Source: Phenylobacterium sp. (GTDB lineage: Bacteria; Pseudomonadota; Alphaproteobacteria; Caulobacterales; Caulobacteraceae). Taken from it: a DNA stretch of 39,326 nucleotides. The stretch is from the NCBI RefSeq assembly GCF_030693805.1, contig NZ_JAUXZW010000323.1, forward strand, positions 1 through 39,326, read 5' to 3'. Positions 1 through 8,252 of this stretch are shown piece after piece. Within the stretch, counting starts at the first letter, position 1; every line of letters begins with the position of its first letter. The notes beneath the pieces are model-generated. The model saw nothing but the letters and a program-made list of their open reading frames with translations. It did not search any database and was not told the origin of the DNA. The position numbers and the translations under genes are program-made.

Positions 1-135
1 GCCGGCGCGACCGCCGCTGGTGAGCCGACCGCCACCGGCTCTACGGCGACGCCCGCCGCTGGCGCGGGCGGCCCGGCCGGTCAGGGCCCCGGCGCGCCTG
101 CGCAGGTTCCTGCGAAGACCGCCGCGCCGAACTGA
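1..135 (+). CDS. C-terminal tail of an unknown Ala/Gly/Pro-rich protein (partial)
   Basis: An open frame runs in from the left edge and ends at the TGA at 133-135, giving 44 visible residues made almost only of Ala, Gly, Pro and Thr and ending in KTAAPN. Such low-complexity tails are common on secreted or envelope proteins of GC-rich alphaproteobacteria, but no domain is visible, so I assign no function. It converges on the NlpC/P60 gene with only 8 bases between the two stop codons. The frame could be spurious, because GC-rich DNA often stays open by chance over this length. Confidence 0.45.
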   Translation, partial: AGATAAGEPTATGSTATPAAGAGGPAGQGPGAPAQVPAKTAAPN

Positions 136-143
136 GTCGACGC

Positions 144-977
144 TTAGAGTCGGCGGTACGCCGTCGGCTTGCCTGCGCCCGCTGCGCTGATCCGCGCCAC
201 AGCCTCGGCCAAGGGCTCGATGGCCACGCCCATGTGATGGGCGTTGGCATGAATGATCCGCACCGCGTCCATCAGCATCGCCACATGGCCGCGCCAGAAC
301 ACCAGATCACCACGGCCTAAGTTGTCTGCAGAGATCGCTTCGCCCGCCCGGGCTTGCAGGTCGGTGTCGCGATCCAGGCTGCGTCCGCAGGCGAAGTGCG
401 CGTGCTGGACCAGGGCCGAGCAGTCCAGGCCGCTGGCCTCGCGCCCGCCCCACACATAGGCCGCACCCAAGAGCAGCTCGGCCACGGCGACCGGATCGGC
501 GGCGAAGCGTCCGACGGGGACCAGATGCCGTAATGGGACCCATCCCGCGCCCTCGGCGAAGGCGTAGGTCCCCTCCTCCGCGGTCACCGTCAGCAGTGAA
601 TTGAGGGTGATCGGACCGCTTGGACGTGCGCGGATGGTCGGCTCGCGGAAGGCGTAGGTGTTGCGCGCCGACACCCGATGCGTGGGTGGGTCGCCGCGCG
701 GCGCCAGGGCGGCGGCTTCCACAAAGCCCACATAGCCGTCGCGGCGCGCCTGGCCAAAGCACCAGCCGTCAACTTCGTCGAGGACGTCGAAGTCTTCGCC
801 GAGCAGCAGTTGGTCGACCTGTTCGGCCAGGTCCGAGGCGGCTTTGCGGATGCCGGCGGCCGGTGCGACGCATCGCAACGCGCGCTCGTCCCCATAGGTC
901 CGCGCCTTGATCAAGCCCTCGGCGGAACGCCCCGCCCGGCCATCGCGCTGCAGGATGAAGCGCGCGTCGCCGGTCAT
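144..977 (-). CDS. NlpC/P60 family peptidase with N-terminal SH3-like region
   Basis: A 277-residue protein. The C-terminal half has the NlpC/P60 (C40) layout: an AYVWGG segment, the catalytic cysteine C186 in GLDCSALVQ, a histidine in GHVAML and a third polar residue in IHANAH. The N-terminal half (about 30-160) looks like the bacterial SH3-type domains that precede such peptidases (segments DGWCFGQARRDGYVGFV and EGAGWVPLRHL). The family cleaves cell-wall or cell-wall-derived peptides, typically at D-Glu-diamino acid bonds. The ATG at 977 overlaps the stop of the upstream aminopeptidase gene (ATGA), so the two are translationally coupled. No signal peptide is visible, which fits cytoplasmic turnover of muropeptides (inference). 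Substrate not determinable from sequence. Confidence 0.85.
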   Translation of the reverse strand: MTGDARFILQRDGRAGRSAEGLIKARTYGDERALRCVAPAAGIRKAASDLAEQVDQLLLGEDFDVLDEVDGWCFGQARRDGYVGFVEAAALAPRGDPPTHRVSARNTYAFREPTIRARPSGPITLNSLLTVTAEEGTYAFAEGAGWVPLRHLVPVGRFAADPVAVAELLLGAAYVWGGREASGLDCSALVQHAHFACGRSLDRDTDLQARAGEAISADNLGRGDLVFWRGHVAMLMDAVRIIHANAHHMGVAIEPLAEAVARISAAGAGKPTAYRRL

Positions 978-2356
978 GAGAACCGGTCCCGCACCAGGCG
1001 ATAGAGCGCGCGGATCGCCTGCGCTTCGCCGCCGGCCGGGCGGCCCGGCCTCCCGCGACCGTTCCAGGCGAAGATGTCGAAGTGCGCCCACGGTCCGGCA
1101 GGCGCGAAGCGTTGCAGGAATAGCGCCGCGGTCACCGATCCAGCCTGGGCCCAGGCGTCGGGATCGTTCTTGATGTCGGCGATCTCGGAATCCAAAGCGT
1201 CGGCATAGGGCTTCCATAGCGGCATCCGCCACAAGGGGTCGCCCGTCTGATCCGAAGCCGTCTGGATCTGCTGAGCCAGCACGTCGTCGTCGGTGTAGTA
1301 GGGCGGGATCTCCGGCCCCAGCGCCGCGCGCGCCGCGCCGGTCAGGGTCGCCAGGTCCAGGGTCAAGGCCGGCGACAACTCGGCCGCGCGCGTCAGCGCG
1401 TCGGCCAGGATCAAACGCCCTTCGGCGTCTGTATTCCCCACCTCGATGGTCAGGCCTTTGCGCGAATTCAGCACGTCGCCCGGTCGCATGGCGTCGCCGG
1501 AGATCGCGTTCTCCACCACCGGCGCCAGGATCGCGACCCGCACCGGCAGACCCGCCGCCATGATCATCCGCCCGAGCGCCAGAGCATGCGCCGCCCCGCC
1601 CATGTCCTTCTTCATCAGCCGCATGCCGGCCGAAGGTTTGATGTCCAGGCCGCCGGTGTCGAACACCACGCCCTTGCCGACGATGGCCACCAGCGGCTTG
1701 TCCGCCTCGCCCCATTGCAGCTCGATCATCCTCGGCGCGCGGGCCTCCACGGCCGCCCGACCCACGGCGTGGATGGCTGGATAGTTGGCCTCCAGCAGGC
1801 CCTCGCCGGTGATCACGGTGATCTGCGCGCCGTGGTGGTGGGCGATTTCCCGGGCGATGGTCTCGATCTGCAGCGGCCCCATGTCATTGGCGGGCGTGTT
1901 GATCATGTCGCGGGCCAGGGCGCAGGCGTGAGCCTGCTGGCGCACCTCGGCGACGTCCGCGCCCTCGACGAACAGCCGCGCGTGGTCGCCCACGCCGCCC
2001 TGCTTGTATCGCCCATAGCGATACGCCCCGAGGGCGAAGGCCAGGGCCGCCTGATCGGCGCTCATGCCGGCCGGTGTCGCGGCCAGCCGGTAGTCGCCCG
2101 CCGGAAGCCTGGCGGCCAGGGCGCGCAACGCCATCGGGTCGGCCGATCCGCCAAGACCAAAAAGGACCCGGTCTATGGCGCCCTCGGTGTTCGGGGCGAT
2201 CAGGATCTGGCCGGCCTTGGCCTTGAAGTCGCTGGTCTGCGCATAGCCGGCGAGAAAGGCCTGCCGACCTTCGAGGAAACCGGCCAGTTCGCTTTCCTGC
2301 AATGCATGGACGACGACGGCGCCTGCGGCCGGGGTTTCGACGATGGACTCGTTCAT
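974..2356 (-). CDS. M17 leucyl aminopeptidase family protein
   Basis: A 460-residue cytosolic metallo-aminopeptidase that removes N-terminal residues from peptides. The C-terminal catalytic domain shows the M17 metal and active-site segments VGKGVVFDTGGLDIKPS, MKKDMGGAA and the family signature NTDAEGRL, so all usual ligands appear present. The N-terminal domain (about 1-150) is the shorter, divergent form seen in many alphaproteobacteria; E. coli PepA is about 503 residues. I chose the ATG at 2356 (MNESIVETPAAG) because the in-frame ATG at 2413 would add 19 residues unlike the family and would run into the divergent TPR gene's leader. Its stop overlaps the NlpC/P60 start, suggesting one operon for peptide breakdown. 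Confidence 0.9.
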   Translation of the reverse strand: MNESIVETPAAGAVVVHALQESELAGFLEGRQAFLAGYAQTSDFKAKAGQILIAPNTEGAIDRVLFGLGGSADPMALRALAARLPAGDYRLAATPAGMSADQAALAFALGAYRYGRYKQGGVGDHARLFVEGADVAEVRQQAHACALARDMINTPANDMGPLQIETIAREIAHHHGAQITVITGEGLLEANYPAIHAVGRAAVEARAPRMIELQWGEADKPLVAIVGKGVVFDTGGLDIKPSAGMRLMKKDMGGAAHALALGRMIMAAGLPVRVAILAPVVENAISGDAMRPGDVLNSRKGLTIEVGNTDAEGRLILADALTRAAELSPALTLDLATLTGAARAALGPEIPPYYTDDDVLAQQIQTASDQTGDPLWRMPLWKPYADALDSEIADIKNDPDAWAQAGSVTAALFLQRFAPAGPWAHFDIFAWNGRGRPGRPAGGEAQAIRALYRLVRDRFS

Positions 2357-2441
2357 GCGGCAGACCCGAAGATTATGCTTAACGCTTCCTTCAAGCGGCG
2401 GCCCGATGCTCATCGCGGAACATCAGGAGCCACCCTTTCCC

Positions 2442-3257
2442 ATGTGTCGCATGTCGATCCTTGCCGCAACCGCGCTGATGTTGACGCAGGCGCCGCTGGC
2501 GCTCGCCAAGGAACGCGTCCAACCGCTGCCCGCGACCACCGAGACCGCTGCGCCGGCGCGGCAGAAGGCCACGGCGGAGGAACGGGCCATGGCCCAGCGC
2601 GGCGATCCGCTGGCGCGCGCCACGTTCTGGACCCGTGAAGTCGAACGCGATGGCCGTGACGCGGGCGCAGGCGTCAACCTTGCGCGGGCCATGCGTTCGC
2701 TCGGCAAGTACGACGAGGCGGTCGAGGCGGCCCAACGGGTGCTGCTCATCGAGCCGGATAATCGCGACGCCCTCCTTGAGGTCGCCCGCGCCCATATCAG
2801 CCGAGGCCAGGGTTTCTATGCCGTTGCGCCCGCTCAGAAGGCGGCGGCGCTCGCGCCCAGGGACTGGCGGCCGGTGTCGCTGCTAGCCGTCGCCCTGGAG
2901 CAGGCCAGCCGCGACGATGAGGCTCTCGCCGCGCATCAGAAGGCGATGACGTTGGCGCCGGAAGAGCCGTCGGTGCTGGCCAACTACGCCATGTACCAGG
3001 CCGGGCACGGCCAGATGGCCGACGCTGAACGCATGCTGCGCCTGGCCGCGTCGAAGCCTACGGCCAACGCCTACATCCGCCAGAACCTGGCGCTCGTGCT
3101 GGGGATGCAAGGGCGGCTCGCAGAGGCCGAGAAGCTGGCGCGCCAGGATCTTCCGCCGGAGATGGTGGCGAACAACCTGGCCTATCTGCGCGCGGTCAGC
3201 GGCGCCGGCGGCGTTCCCACGCAACGCTCCTGGGACGCCCTGCGCGCCCAACCCTAA
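2442..3257 (+). CDS. TPR-repeat protein next to the Tad pilus genes (TadD-like)
   Basis: A 271-residue protein with a hydrophobic N-terminus (ILAATALMLTQAPLALA) that looks like a signal peptide or membrane anchor. Tetratricopeptide repeats follow, visible as segments such as LGKYDEAVEAAQRVLLIEPDN and DDEALAAHQKAMTLAPEEPSVLANYA. In Tad systems TadD is a TPR lipoprotein or periplasmic protein needed for pilus biogenesis. Position at the end of the cpa cluster and the TPR fold support that role, but there is no lipobox here, so the call is inference. I chose the ATG at 2442 because AGGAG at 2425-2429 precedes it; ATG 2451 is a second possibility. It converges on cpaH. Confidence 0.7.
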   Translation: MCRMSILAATALMLTQAPLALAKERVQPLPATTETAAPARQKATAEERAMAQRGDPLARATFWTREVERDGRDAGAGVNLARAMRSLGKYDEAVEAAQRVLLIEPDNRDALLEVARAHISRGQGFYAVAPAQKAAALAPRDWRPVSLLAVALEQASRDDEALAAHQKAMTLAPEEPSVLANYAMYQAGHGQMADAERMLRLAASKPTANAYIRQNLALVLGMQGRLAEAEKLARQDLPPEMVANNLAYLRAVSGAGGVPTQRSWDALRAQP

Positions 3258-3278
3258 GCGTGCTCCTGAGGGTTCGAC

Positions 3279-3301
3279 GGGACGACGCAGCGCGCCGTCC
3301 C
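3279..3301. terminator. Hairpin between convergent TPR gene and cpaH
   Basis: Between the two convergent stop codons a near-perfect inverted repeat can fold into a 10-bp GC-rich stem (outer GGGACG/CGTCCC) with one A-C mismatch and a 3-base loop. There is no T-run on either side, so it is at best a weak or bidirectional terminator. The call rests on position and symmetry only. Confidence 0.35.
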
Positions 3302-3311
3302 CACGCCACGC

Positions 3312-4295
3312 CTAGACCGGCTTGGTCGCCATCATGTCGCTGACCTTGATGACCGCCGGGCCGAGAATCACCACGAACAGCACTGGCAGGAAGAACAGGA
3401 TCATCGGCACGGTGAGCTTGGCGGGAAGCTGCGAGGCCTTTTTTTCCGCGCCCGCGATGCGCATGTCGCGGTTTTCCTTGGCCATCACGCGCAGGGCCGT
3501 GCCCAGCGGCGTGCCGTAGCGCTCAGCCTGGATCATCGCGGTGGTCACAGAACGGATGCCCGGATGGTTGGTGCGGCGCGCGAGGCCTTCGTAAGCCTGG
3601 CGGCGCTCCGGCAGGTACGACAGCTCGGCGGTGAGCAGGGTCAGTTCTTCGGCCAGCTCGATGGAGCTTCCGCCGATCTCCTGGCTCACCTTCTGGATGG
3701 CCATTTCGATGGACATGCCGCTTTCCACGCAGATCAGCAACAGGTCGAGGGCGTCGGGGAAGGCGCCGACGATCGACTCCCGTCGCTTCTGGGAGACATT
3801 GCTGATGTAGACGTTTGGCGCGTAGTAGCCGAGCGTCAGACCACCGACCGAGGCGGCGATCTGGGTCAACATCGGCATGCCGAAGTCGTTGATCACGAAC
3901 AGGTAGAACGCCGTCGCCGCGCCGAACACGAACGGCAGCACGAAACGGAAGAAATAGAACATGGTCACCGGGCGCGGCCCGCGGTAGCCGGCCTGGGCCA
4001 GCTTCTCGACGACTTGCGGATCCTCCAGCAGCCGCGACAGCTGCAGCCGTTCGACAATCGTCTTGTGCAGGCCCTCATCGGTCTGGCGCAGCGAGTTCGA
4101 ACTCTTGCTGGCCAGCGCCTCGCGCGACTTGCGCCGCAACTCCTCGCGCCGCGTCGACACCGACTTCAGCCGGGTCTCCAGGGTGGAGCGGATCAGCAGC
4201 GGCTGAGCGATGGTCACGATCGTGGCGAACACCACCACCGCACTCAAGGCGGAGACGATGTTCTGCGGATCGGTGAGAACCTTGACGATGTCCAT
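3312..4295 (-). CDS. cpaH: Tad pilus inner-membrane platform protein CpaH/TadC
   Basis: A 327-residue type II secretion F (GspF/TadC) family membrane protein. An N-terminal membrane segment (about 15-33, ALSAVVVFATIVTIAQPLL) precedes a cytoplasmic charged stretch, a pair of membrane segments (about 110-160), a cytoplasmic helical GspF domain (about 175-285, with AFPDALDLLLICVESGMS and AIQKVSQEIGG) and a final membrane segment (MILFFLPVLFVVILG). With CpaG it forms the inner-membrane platform on which the CpaF ATPase drives pilin assembly. The gene starts 12 bases after the cpaG stop and is the last gene of the minus-strand operon. Confidence 0.93.
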   Translation of the reverse strand: MDIVKVLTDPQNIVSALSAVVVFATIVTIAQPLLIRSTLETRLKSVSTRREELRRKSREALASKSSNSLRQTDEGLHKTIVERLQLSRLLEDPQVVEKLAQAGYRGPRPVTMFYFFRFVLPFVFGAATAFYLFVINDFGMPMLTQIAASVGGLTLGYYAPNVYISNVSQKRRESIVGAFPDALDLLLICVESGMSIEMAIQKVSQEIGGSSIELAEELTLLTAELSYLPERRQAYEGLARRTNHPGIRSVTTAMIQAERYGTPLGTALRVMAKENRDMRIAGAEKKASQLPAKLTVPMILFFLPVLFVVILGPAVIKVSDMMATKPV

Positions 4296-4307
4296 CGGCG
4301 ATCCGTT

Positions 4308-5297
4308 CTAGAGGCGGAAGTTGATCATCTTGCGCATCACGAAGATGCCGATGCTCATCCACGTGATGCCGGCGAGCAGCATCAGTTGGCCGCGACGGTC
4401 AGTGAACAGCACCATCATGTACTCGGGGCTCATCGCGGTGATGAGCGCGACTACGCCGGGCGGCAGGGAGCCGATGATCCAGGCCGAGGCCACCGCCTCG
4501 CCGGACATCGCCTTGATCTTCTCGCGCATCAGCTTACGCGCCCGGATCACGCCGGAAAGGTTGCCGAGGGCTTCGGCCAGGTTGCCGCCGGTCTTCTGCT
4601 GGATGGTCAGCACGATCGAGAAGAACCGCACTTCGGGCGTCGGCATGCGCTCATGCATGCGCTCCAGCGCCTGCTCGACCGAAAGCCCCATGCCGAGGTT
4701 CTCGACCAGTCGACGGAATTCTCCGGCCAGGGGCTCGGCGGTCTCCGCGCCGATGACCCGCAGCGAGTCGTGCACGGGCAGGCCCGATCGGATGCCGCGC
4801 ACGACGATGTCCATGGCGTCCGGGAATGCGGCCGTAAACGCCTTCGTGCGGCGACGGCCCAGGAAGCCTACGACCCAGCGGGGCAGGCCGAACGCCGCAG
4901 CACCGCCCAGCGCCAGCGCGATGATCGGCGACTGGCCCAGCGCAATGACCCCGATCGCAACGACGAAGCCCAGGACGCCGCTGGAGATCCAGAAGCCCTT
5001 GACCTCTCCGCTGAGCCCTGCCTGCTGAAGCCGCGCGCTGAGCGTCAGCCGCAATTTCTTCGCCTGCCGATCCTGATCCTTGAGGGTCTTGAGGATCTGG
5101 CGGCGGCGCTGGTCTGGCCCCGACTGGGCGCGACGGCCACGGCCGCCCTCGGCGGCTTCGCCGCGCCCGACGATGGTCTGAGCGCGTTTCAACGTCCGGG
5201 TCTGCGCGGAGTCCCCGCCGACCAGGACGAATCCGAAGCCGGCGACCGTGACGAAGCACAGGACGGCGGCGAGCAGGGTGAGGACCATCGGGCTCAT
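4308..5297 (-). CDS. cpaG: Tad pilus inner-membrane platform protein CpaG/TadB
   Basis: A 329-residue GspF-family protein, partner of CpaH. An N-terminal membrane segment (VLTLLAAVLCFVTVAGFGFVLV) is followed by a basic, Gly/Arg-rich linker, two membrane helices near residues 105-145, the GspF domain (AFPDAMDIVVRGIRSGLPVH, SIVLTIQQKTGGNLAEALGNLS) and C-terminal membrane segments ending at VMRKMINFRL. The phrase QQKTGGNLAEAL is typical of TadB. The ATG at 5297 lies 2 bases after the cpaF stop and is preceded by GCGGAA, so translation is probably coupled to cpaF. A second ATG three codons on (5288) cannot be excluded. Confidence 0.93.
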   Translation of the reverse strand: MSPMVLTLLAAVLCFVTVAGFGFVLVGGDSAQTRTLKRAQTIVGRGEAAEGGRGRRAQSGPDQRRRQILKTLKDQDRQAKKLRLTLSARLQQAGLSGEVKGFWISSGVLGFVVAIGVIALGQSPIIALALGGAAAFGLPRWVVGFLGRRRTKAFTAAFPDAMDIVVRGIRSGLPVHDSLRVIGAETAEPLAGEFRRLVENLGMGLSVEQALERMHERMPTPEVRFFSIVLTIQQKTGGNLAEALGNLSGVIRARKLMREKIKAMSGEAVASAWIIGSLPPGVVALITAMSPEYMMVLFTDRRGQLMLLAGITWMSIGIFVMRKMINFRL

Positions 5298-5299
5298 GG

Positions 5300-6796
5300 C
5301 TATTCCGCCGCGTCGAGGGCTTCGGCCAGTTCCCGTTCCAGGCCGTAGTAGCGTGCCCGATCCCAGAAGCGCGGCCGTGCGATGCCGGTGGAACGGTGAC
5401 GACCGACCACGCGGCCTTCCGCGTCCTCGCCGGTGATCTCGTAGAGGAATAGGTCCTGGGTGATGATCACCTCGCCTTCCAGCCCCACAACCTCGGTGAT
5501 GTGAGTGATGCGCCGCGAACCGTCGCGCAGGCGCGCGGCCTGGATGATCACGTCGATCGAGCCGACGATCATCTCGCGGATGGTCTTCGAGGGCAGGCCG
5601 TAGCCACCCATCGTGATCATTGATTCCAGACGGCTGATGGCTTCACGCGGGCTGTTGGCGTGCAGCGTGCCCATGGATCCGTCGTGGCCGGTGTTCATCG
5701 CCTGCAGCAGATCGAAGGCTTCAGGTCCACGGACTTCGCCGACGATGATCCGCTCAGGACGCATCCGCAGGCAGTTCCTGACCAGATCGCGCATGGTGAT
5801 CAGGCCCTGGCCTTCCAGATTGGCCGGGCGGGTTTCGAGCCGCACCACGTGCGGCTGCTGGAGCTGGAGTTCGGCGGCGTCTTCGCAGGTCACCACCCGC
5901 TCGGTCGGGTCGATGAACGCGGTCAGCGTATTCAGCAGCGTCGTCTTGCCGGAGCCGGTGCCGCCGGAGATCAGCGTGTTGCATCGGCAGGCGCCCAGCA
6001 CGCCCAGCACGCGCGCGCCTTCCGCACTGATGGATTCGTACTCCACCAGGTTCTTCATCGTCAGCTTGTCCTTCTTGAACTTCCGGATGGTCAGCGTGGG
6101 ACCGTCCAGAGCCAGAGGCGGACCGATGACGTTGACCCGGCTGCCGTCCGGCAGGCGCGCGTCGCAGATCGGCGAGCTTTCGTCGACGCGCCGGCCCACC
6201 TGGCTGACGATCCGCTGACAGATGTTCATCAGCTGGGTGTTGTCGCGGAAGCGCACATTGGTCAGCTGAACCTTGCCGCTGACTTCGATGAACACGCGGT
6301 TGGCGCCGTTGACCATGATGTCGGCGATGTCGTCGCGGGCCAGCAAGGGTTCCAGCGGGCCGTAACCCAGGACGTCATTGATGATGTCCTGGACCAGGTG
6401 ATCCTGCTCGACCACCGACATGGAGACGTTCTTGATCGCCACCAGTTCGGCGACGATGTCGCGGATCTCCTCCGAAGCCGCCTTGGTGTCGAGCTGCGCC
6501 AGTTGCGAAAGGTCGATCGTGTTCAGCAGGGCGTTGAAGATCGTGGTCTTCGTCGCGTGATAGAATTCCGACTGCTCGCGGACGACATTGGTCATCGGCG
6601 TCGGCCCCTGCGCCGACTGCAGTTGTTCGAACGCGAAGGTTGATTTGGGACCGGCGACGGCTGGCGCACGCTCCTTGGGCGGCGGCGCGTCGGTGCGTTG
6701 CGGGCGGGTGGCGATCGCAGGACCACCCTGCGGCGCCGGCGGCGGCGCGTCCTTGACCTTCGGTGTGGCGGGCTCGCCTGGGCGCTTGCCGAACAT
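5300..6796 (-). CDS. cpaF: Tad pilus assembly ATPase CpaF/TadA
   Basis: A 498-residue secretion ATPase of the VirB11/GspE superfamily that powers pilin polymerisation from the cytoplasm. After a Pro-rich, probably disordered first 50 residues comes the N-terminal domain (about 65-260), then the Walker A loop GGTGSGKTTLLN (around 277-288), an Asp/Glu box (CEDAAELQLQQPHVV), Walker B region RIIVGEVRGPEA (around 348-359) and the His box GSMGTLHANS (around 375-384). All key motifs are intact. The gene lies 5 bases after cpaE and 2 before cpaG. Length and motif order match Caulobacter CpaF closely. Confidence 0.96.
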   Translation of the reverse strand: MFGKRPGEPATPKVKDAPPPAPQGGPAIATRPQRTDAPPPKERAPAVAGPKSTFAFEQLQSAQGPTPMTNVVREQSEFYHATKTTIFNALLNTIDLSQLAQLDTKAASEEIRDIVAELVAIKNVSMSVVEQDHLVQDIINDVLGYGPLEPLLARDDIADIMVNGANRVFIEVSGKVQLTNVRFRDNTQLMNICQRIVSQVGRRVDESSPICDARLPDGSRVNVIGPPLALDGPTLTIRKFKKDKLTMKNLVEYESISAEGARVLGVLGACRCNTLISGGTGSGKTTLLNTLTAFIDPTERVVTCEDAAELQLQQPHVVRLETRPANLEGQGLITMRDLVRNCLRMRPERIIVGEVRGPEAFDLLQAMNTGHDGSMGTLHANSPREAISRLESMITMGGYGLPSKTIREMIVGSIDVIIQAARLRDGSRRITHITEVVGLEGEVIITQDLFLYEITGEDAEGRVVGRHRSTGIARPRFWDRARYYGLERELAEALDAAE

Positions 6797-6801
6797 GCGG
6801 G

Positions 6802-8241
6802 CTACTTACGCTTGAAGAAGCTGGAGATCAGGCTGGCCTTCTGGACCGCCGGCGGTTCGCGCCGGCCAATCTGTTGGGCCAGATTGTCGAGCGCTTCGGC
6901 GGCCTTCGACTTGGGGCCGATCTCGGCGATCATCTGACCGTTGTTGGCCGCCTGGCCGAACAGCTTGGCGTCGAAAGGCAGCACCACGGCGGGCGTGATC
7001 CCGAGCGCGGCGCCGAAATCCTTGACCGGGATCTCCGGGCGGCCGGGCAGGCCGACCTGGTTCAGGACCAGCCGGGGCGGCGCATCGTTCGGACGCGCCC
7101 GGCGCACCAGGTCGATCATGTTCTTGGCGTTGCGCAGCGAGGCCAGGTCCGGCGTTGCCACGATCACCAGGTCGTCCGAGGACAGCAGGATCTTGCGCTT
7201 CCAGGCGCTCCAGGCGTGCGGCAGGTCGAGGATCACGAACGGGGCTGCGCCGCGGATCTTGTTGGTGACCTCGTCATAGGCCTCGTTGGAGATCTCGTAG
7301 TCCTGGTCGAGCGTCGCCGGCGCGGCGAACAGCGACAGCCGCTCGGTGCAGCGCGCCATCATGCGGTCCATTAACACCGGGTCCAGCCGGTCGGGCTGGC
7401 TGAGCGCATCGGCCACGCCTTGCAGCGGGTCCTGGTTGAAGTCGAGCCCGGCGGTGCCGAACGGCAGGTCCAGGTCGACCAGGACAGCGCCGATCTGCAG
7501 CCGCTCGGTGATCGAGTGGGCGACATTGTGGGCGATGGTCGAGGAGCCAGAGCCGCCCTTGGCGCCGCAGAACGCCACCTGACGTCCGACGAACGGCGCG
7601 GACGGGTCCGAATAGAGGGTGGAGACAGAGCGGACGATCTGCAGGGCGTTGAGCGGCGGCACCAGGTACTCGCTGACGCCGCGGCGGATCAGCTCGCGGT
7701 AGAGCGCGATATCGTTGGCCGCGCCGATGACCACGACCTTGGTCCCCGGATCGCAGACTTCGGCGAGCTGGTCGAGGCCCGCGAGCAGTTCGCCGGGCCC
7801 GTCCAGGCTCTCAACGATGATCAAAGAGGGCGTCGTTTGGGTCTGATAGGCCTGCAGCGCGCCGGGCAGGCCGCCCGGGCGGATCGTGGTGACCACGCGC
7901 TCCATGCGACGGTCGTTGGACGCGGCTTCCGCGGCTTCGATCACATCGGGCGTGGCGAGAAAGGCGTGGATGGTGATGCGCGGGACCAGGGTCTCACCCA
8001 GCATCGCCTCGGCGCCGGCGATGATCTCGTGCACCGGATTGGGCCGCGGCGCCTCGACCATGGCGGGCATGATCTCAAGGTCGTCGAAGTCGCCAAGGCT
8101 CGAATCCGGCGGCGTATCGGGGGCCGCAGACACGCCCTCGAAGGCGGCTTCATGCCAGCCTTCGTCCGGGGTCGGGGCAAAGTCGTCGTCCGCCTCGAAC
8201 CTCATGTCGAAGGGATCGGGGGCGGTGGATTGAGGCTTCAT
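6802..8241 (-). CDS. cpaE: Tad pilus localisation protein CpaE/TadZ (MinD-like)
   Basis: A 479-residue protein. The first 60 residues are acidic and low-complexity, then a receiver-like domain (about 75-205, with LIIVESLDG and VVVIGAANDIALYRELI) and a MinD/ParA-type domain (about 218-450). CpaE/TadZ proteins sit at the pole and recruit the pilus machine. The P-loop keeps the signature lysine K228 but the usual second lysine is serine: K228-GGSG-S233-S-T. Other nucleotide-binding segments (LVDLDLPFGTAGLDFNQ, FVILDLPHAW) are present, so ATP may bind but hydrolysis is doubtful. I chose the ATG at 8241 (MKPQSTAPDPF); the frame stays open upstream into cpaD and gives no family-like sequence. Confidence 0.93.
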   Translation of the reverse strand: MKPQSTAPDPFDMRFEADDDFAPTPDEGWHEAAFEGVSAAPDTPPDSSLGDFDDLEIMPAMVEAPRPNPVHEIIAGAEAMLGETLVPRITIHAFLATPDVIEAAEAASNDRRMERVVTTIRPGGLPGALQAYQTQTTPSLIIVESLDGPGELLAGLDQLAEVCDPGTKVVVIGAANDIALYRELIRRGVSEYLVPPLNALQIVRSVSTLYSDPSAPFVGRQVAFCGAKGGSGSSTIAHNVAHSITERLQIGAVLVDLDLPFGTAGLDFNQDPLQGVADALSQPDRLDPVLMDRMMARCTERLSLFAAPATLDQDYEISNEAYDEVTNKIRGAAPFVILDLPHAWSAWKRKILLSSDDLVIVATPDLASLRNAKNMIDLVRRARPNDAPPRLVLNQVGLPGRPEIPVKDFGAALGITPAVVLPFDAKLFGQAANNGQMIAEIGPKSKAAEALDNLAQQIGRREPPAVQKASLISSFFKRK

Positions 8242-8252
8242 CGGATCGCGCC

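Noticed and set aside
3564-5348. Long plus-strand open frame over cpaG and cpaH
   Set aside because: It is antisense to two clear membrane protein genes, has a His/Gln/Asp/Arg-rich composition typical of reverse reading in GC-rich DNA and no ribosome site or domain.
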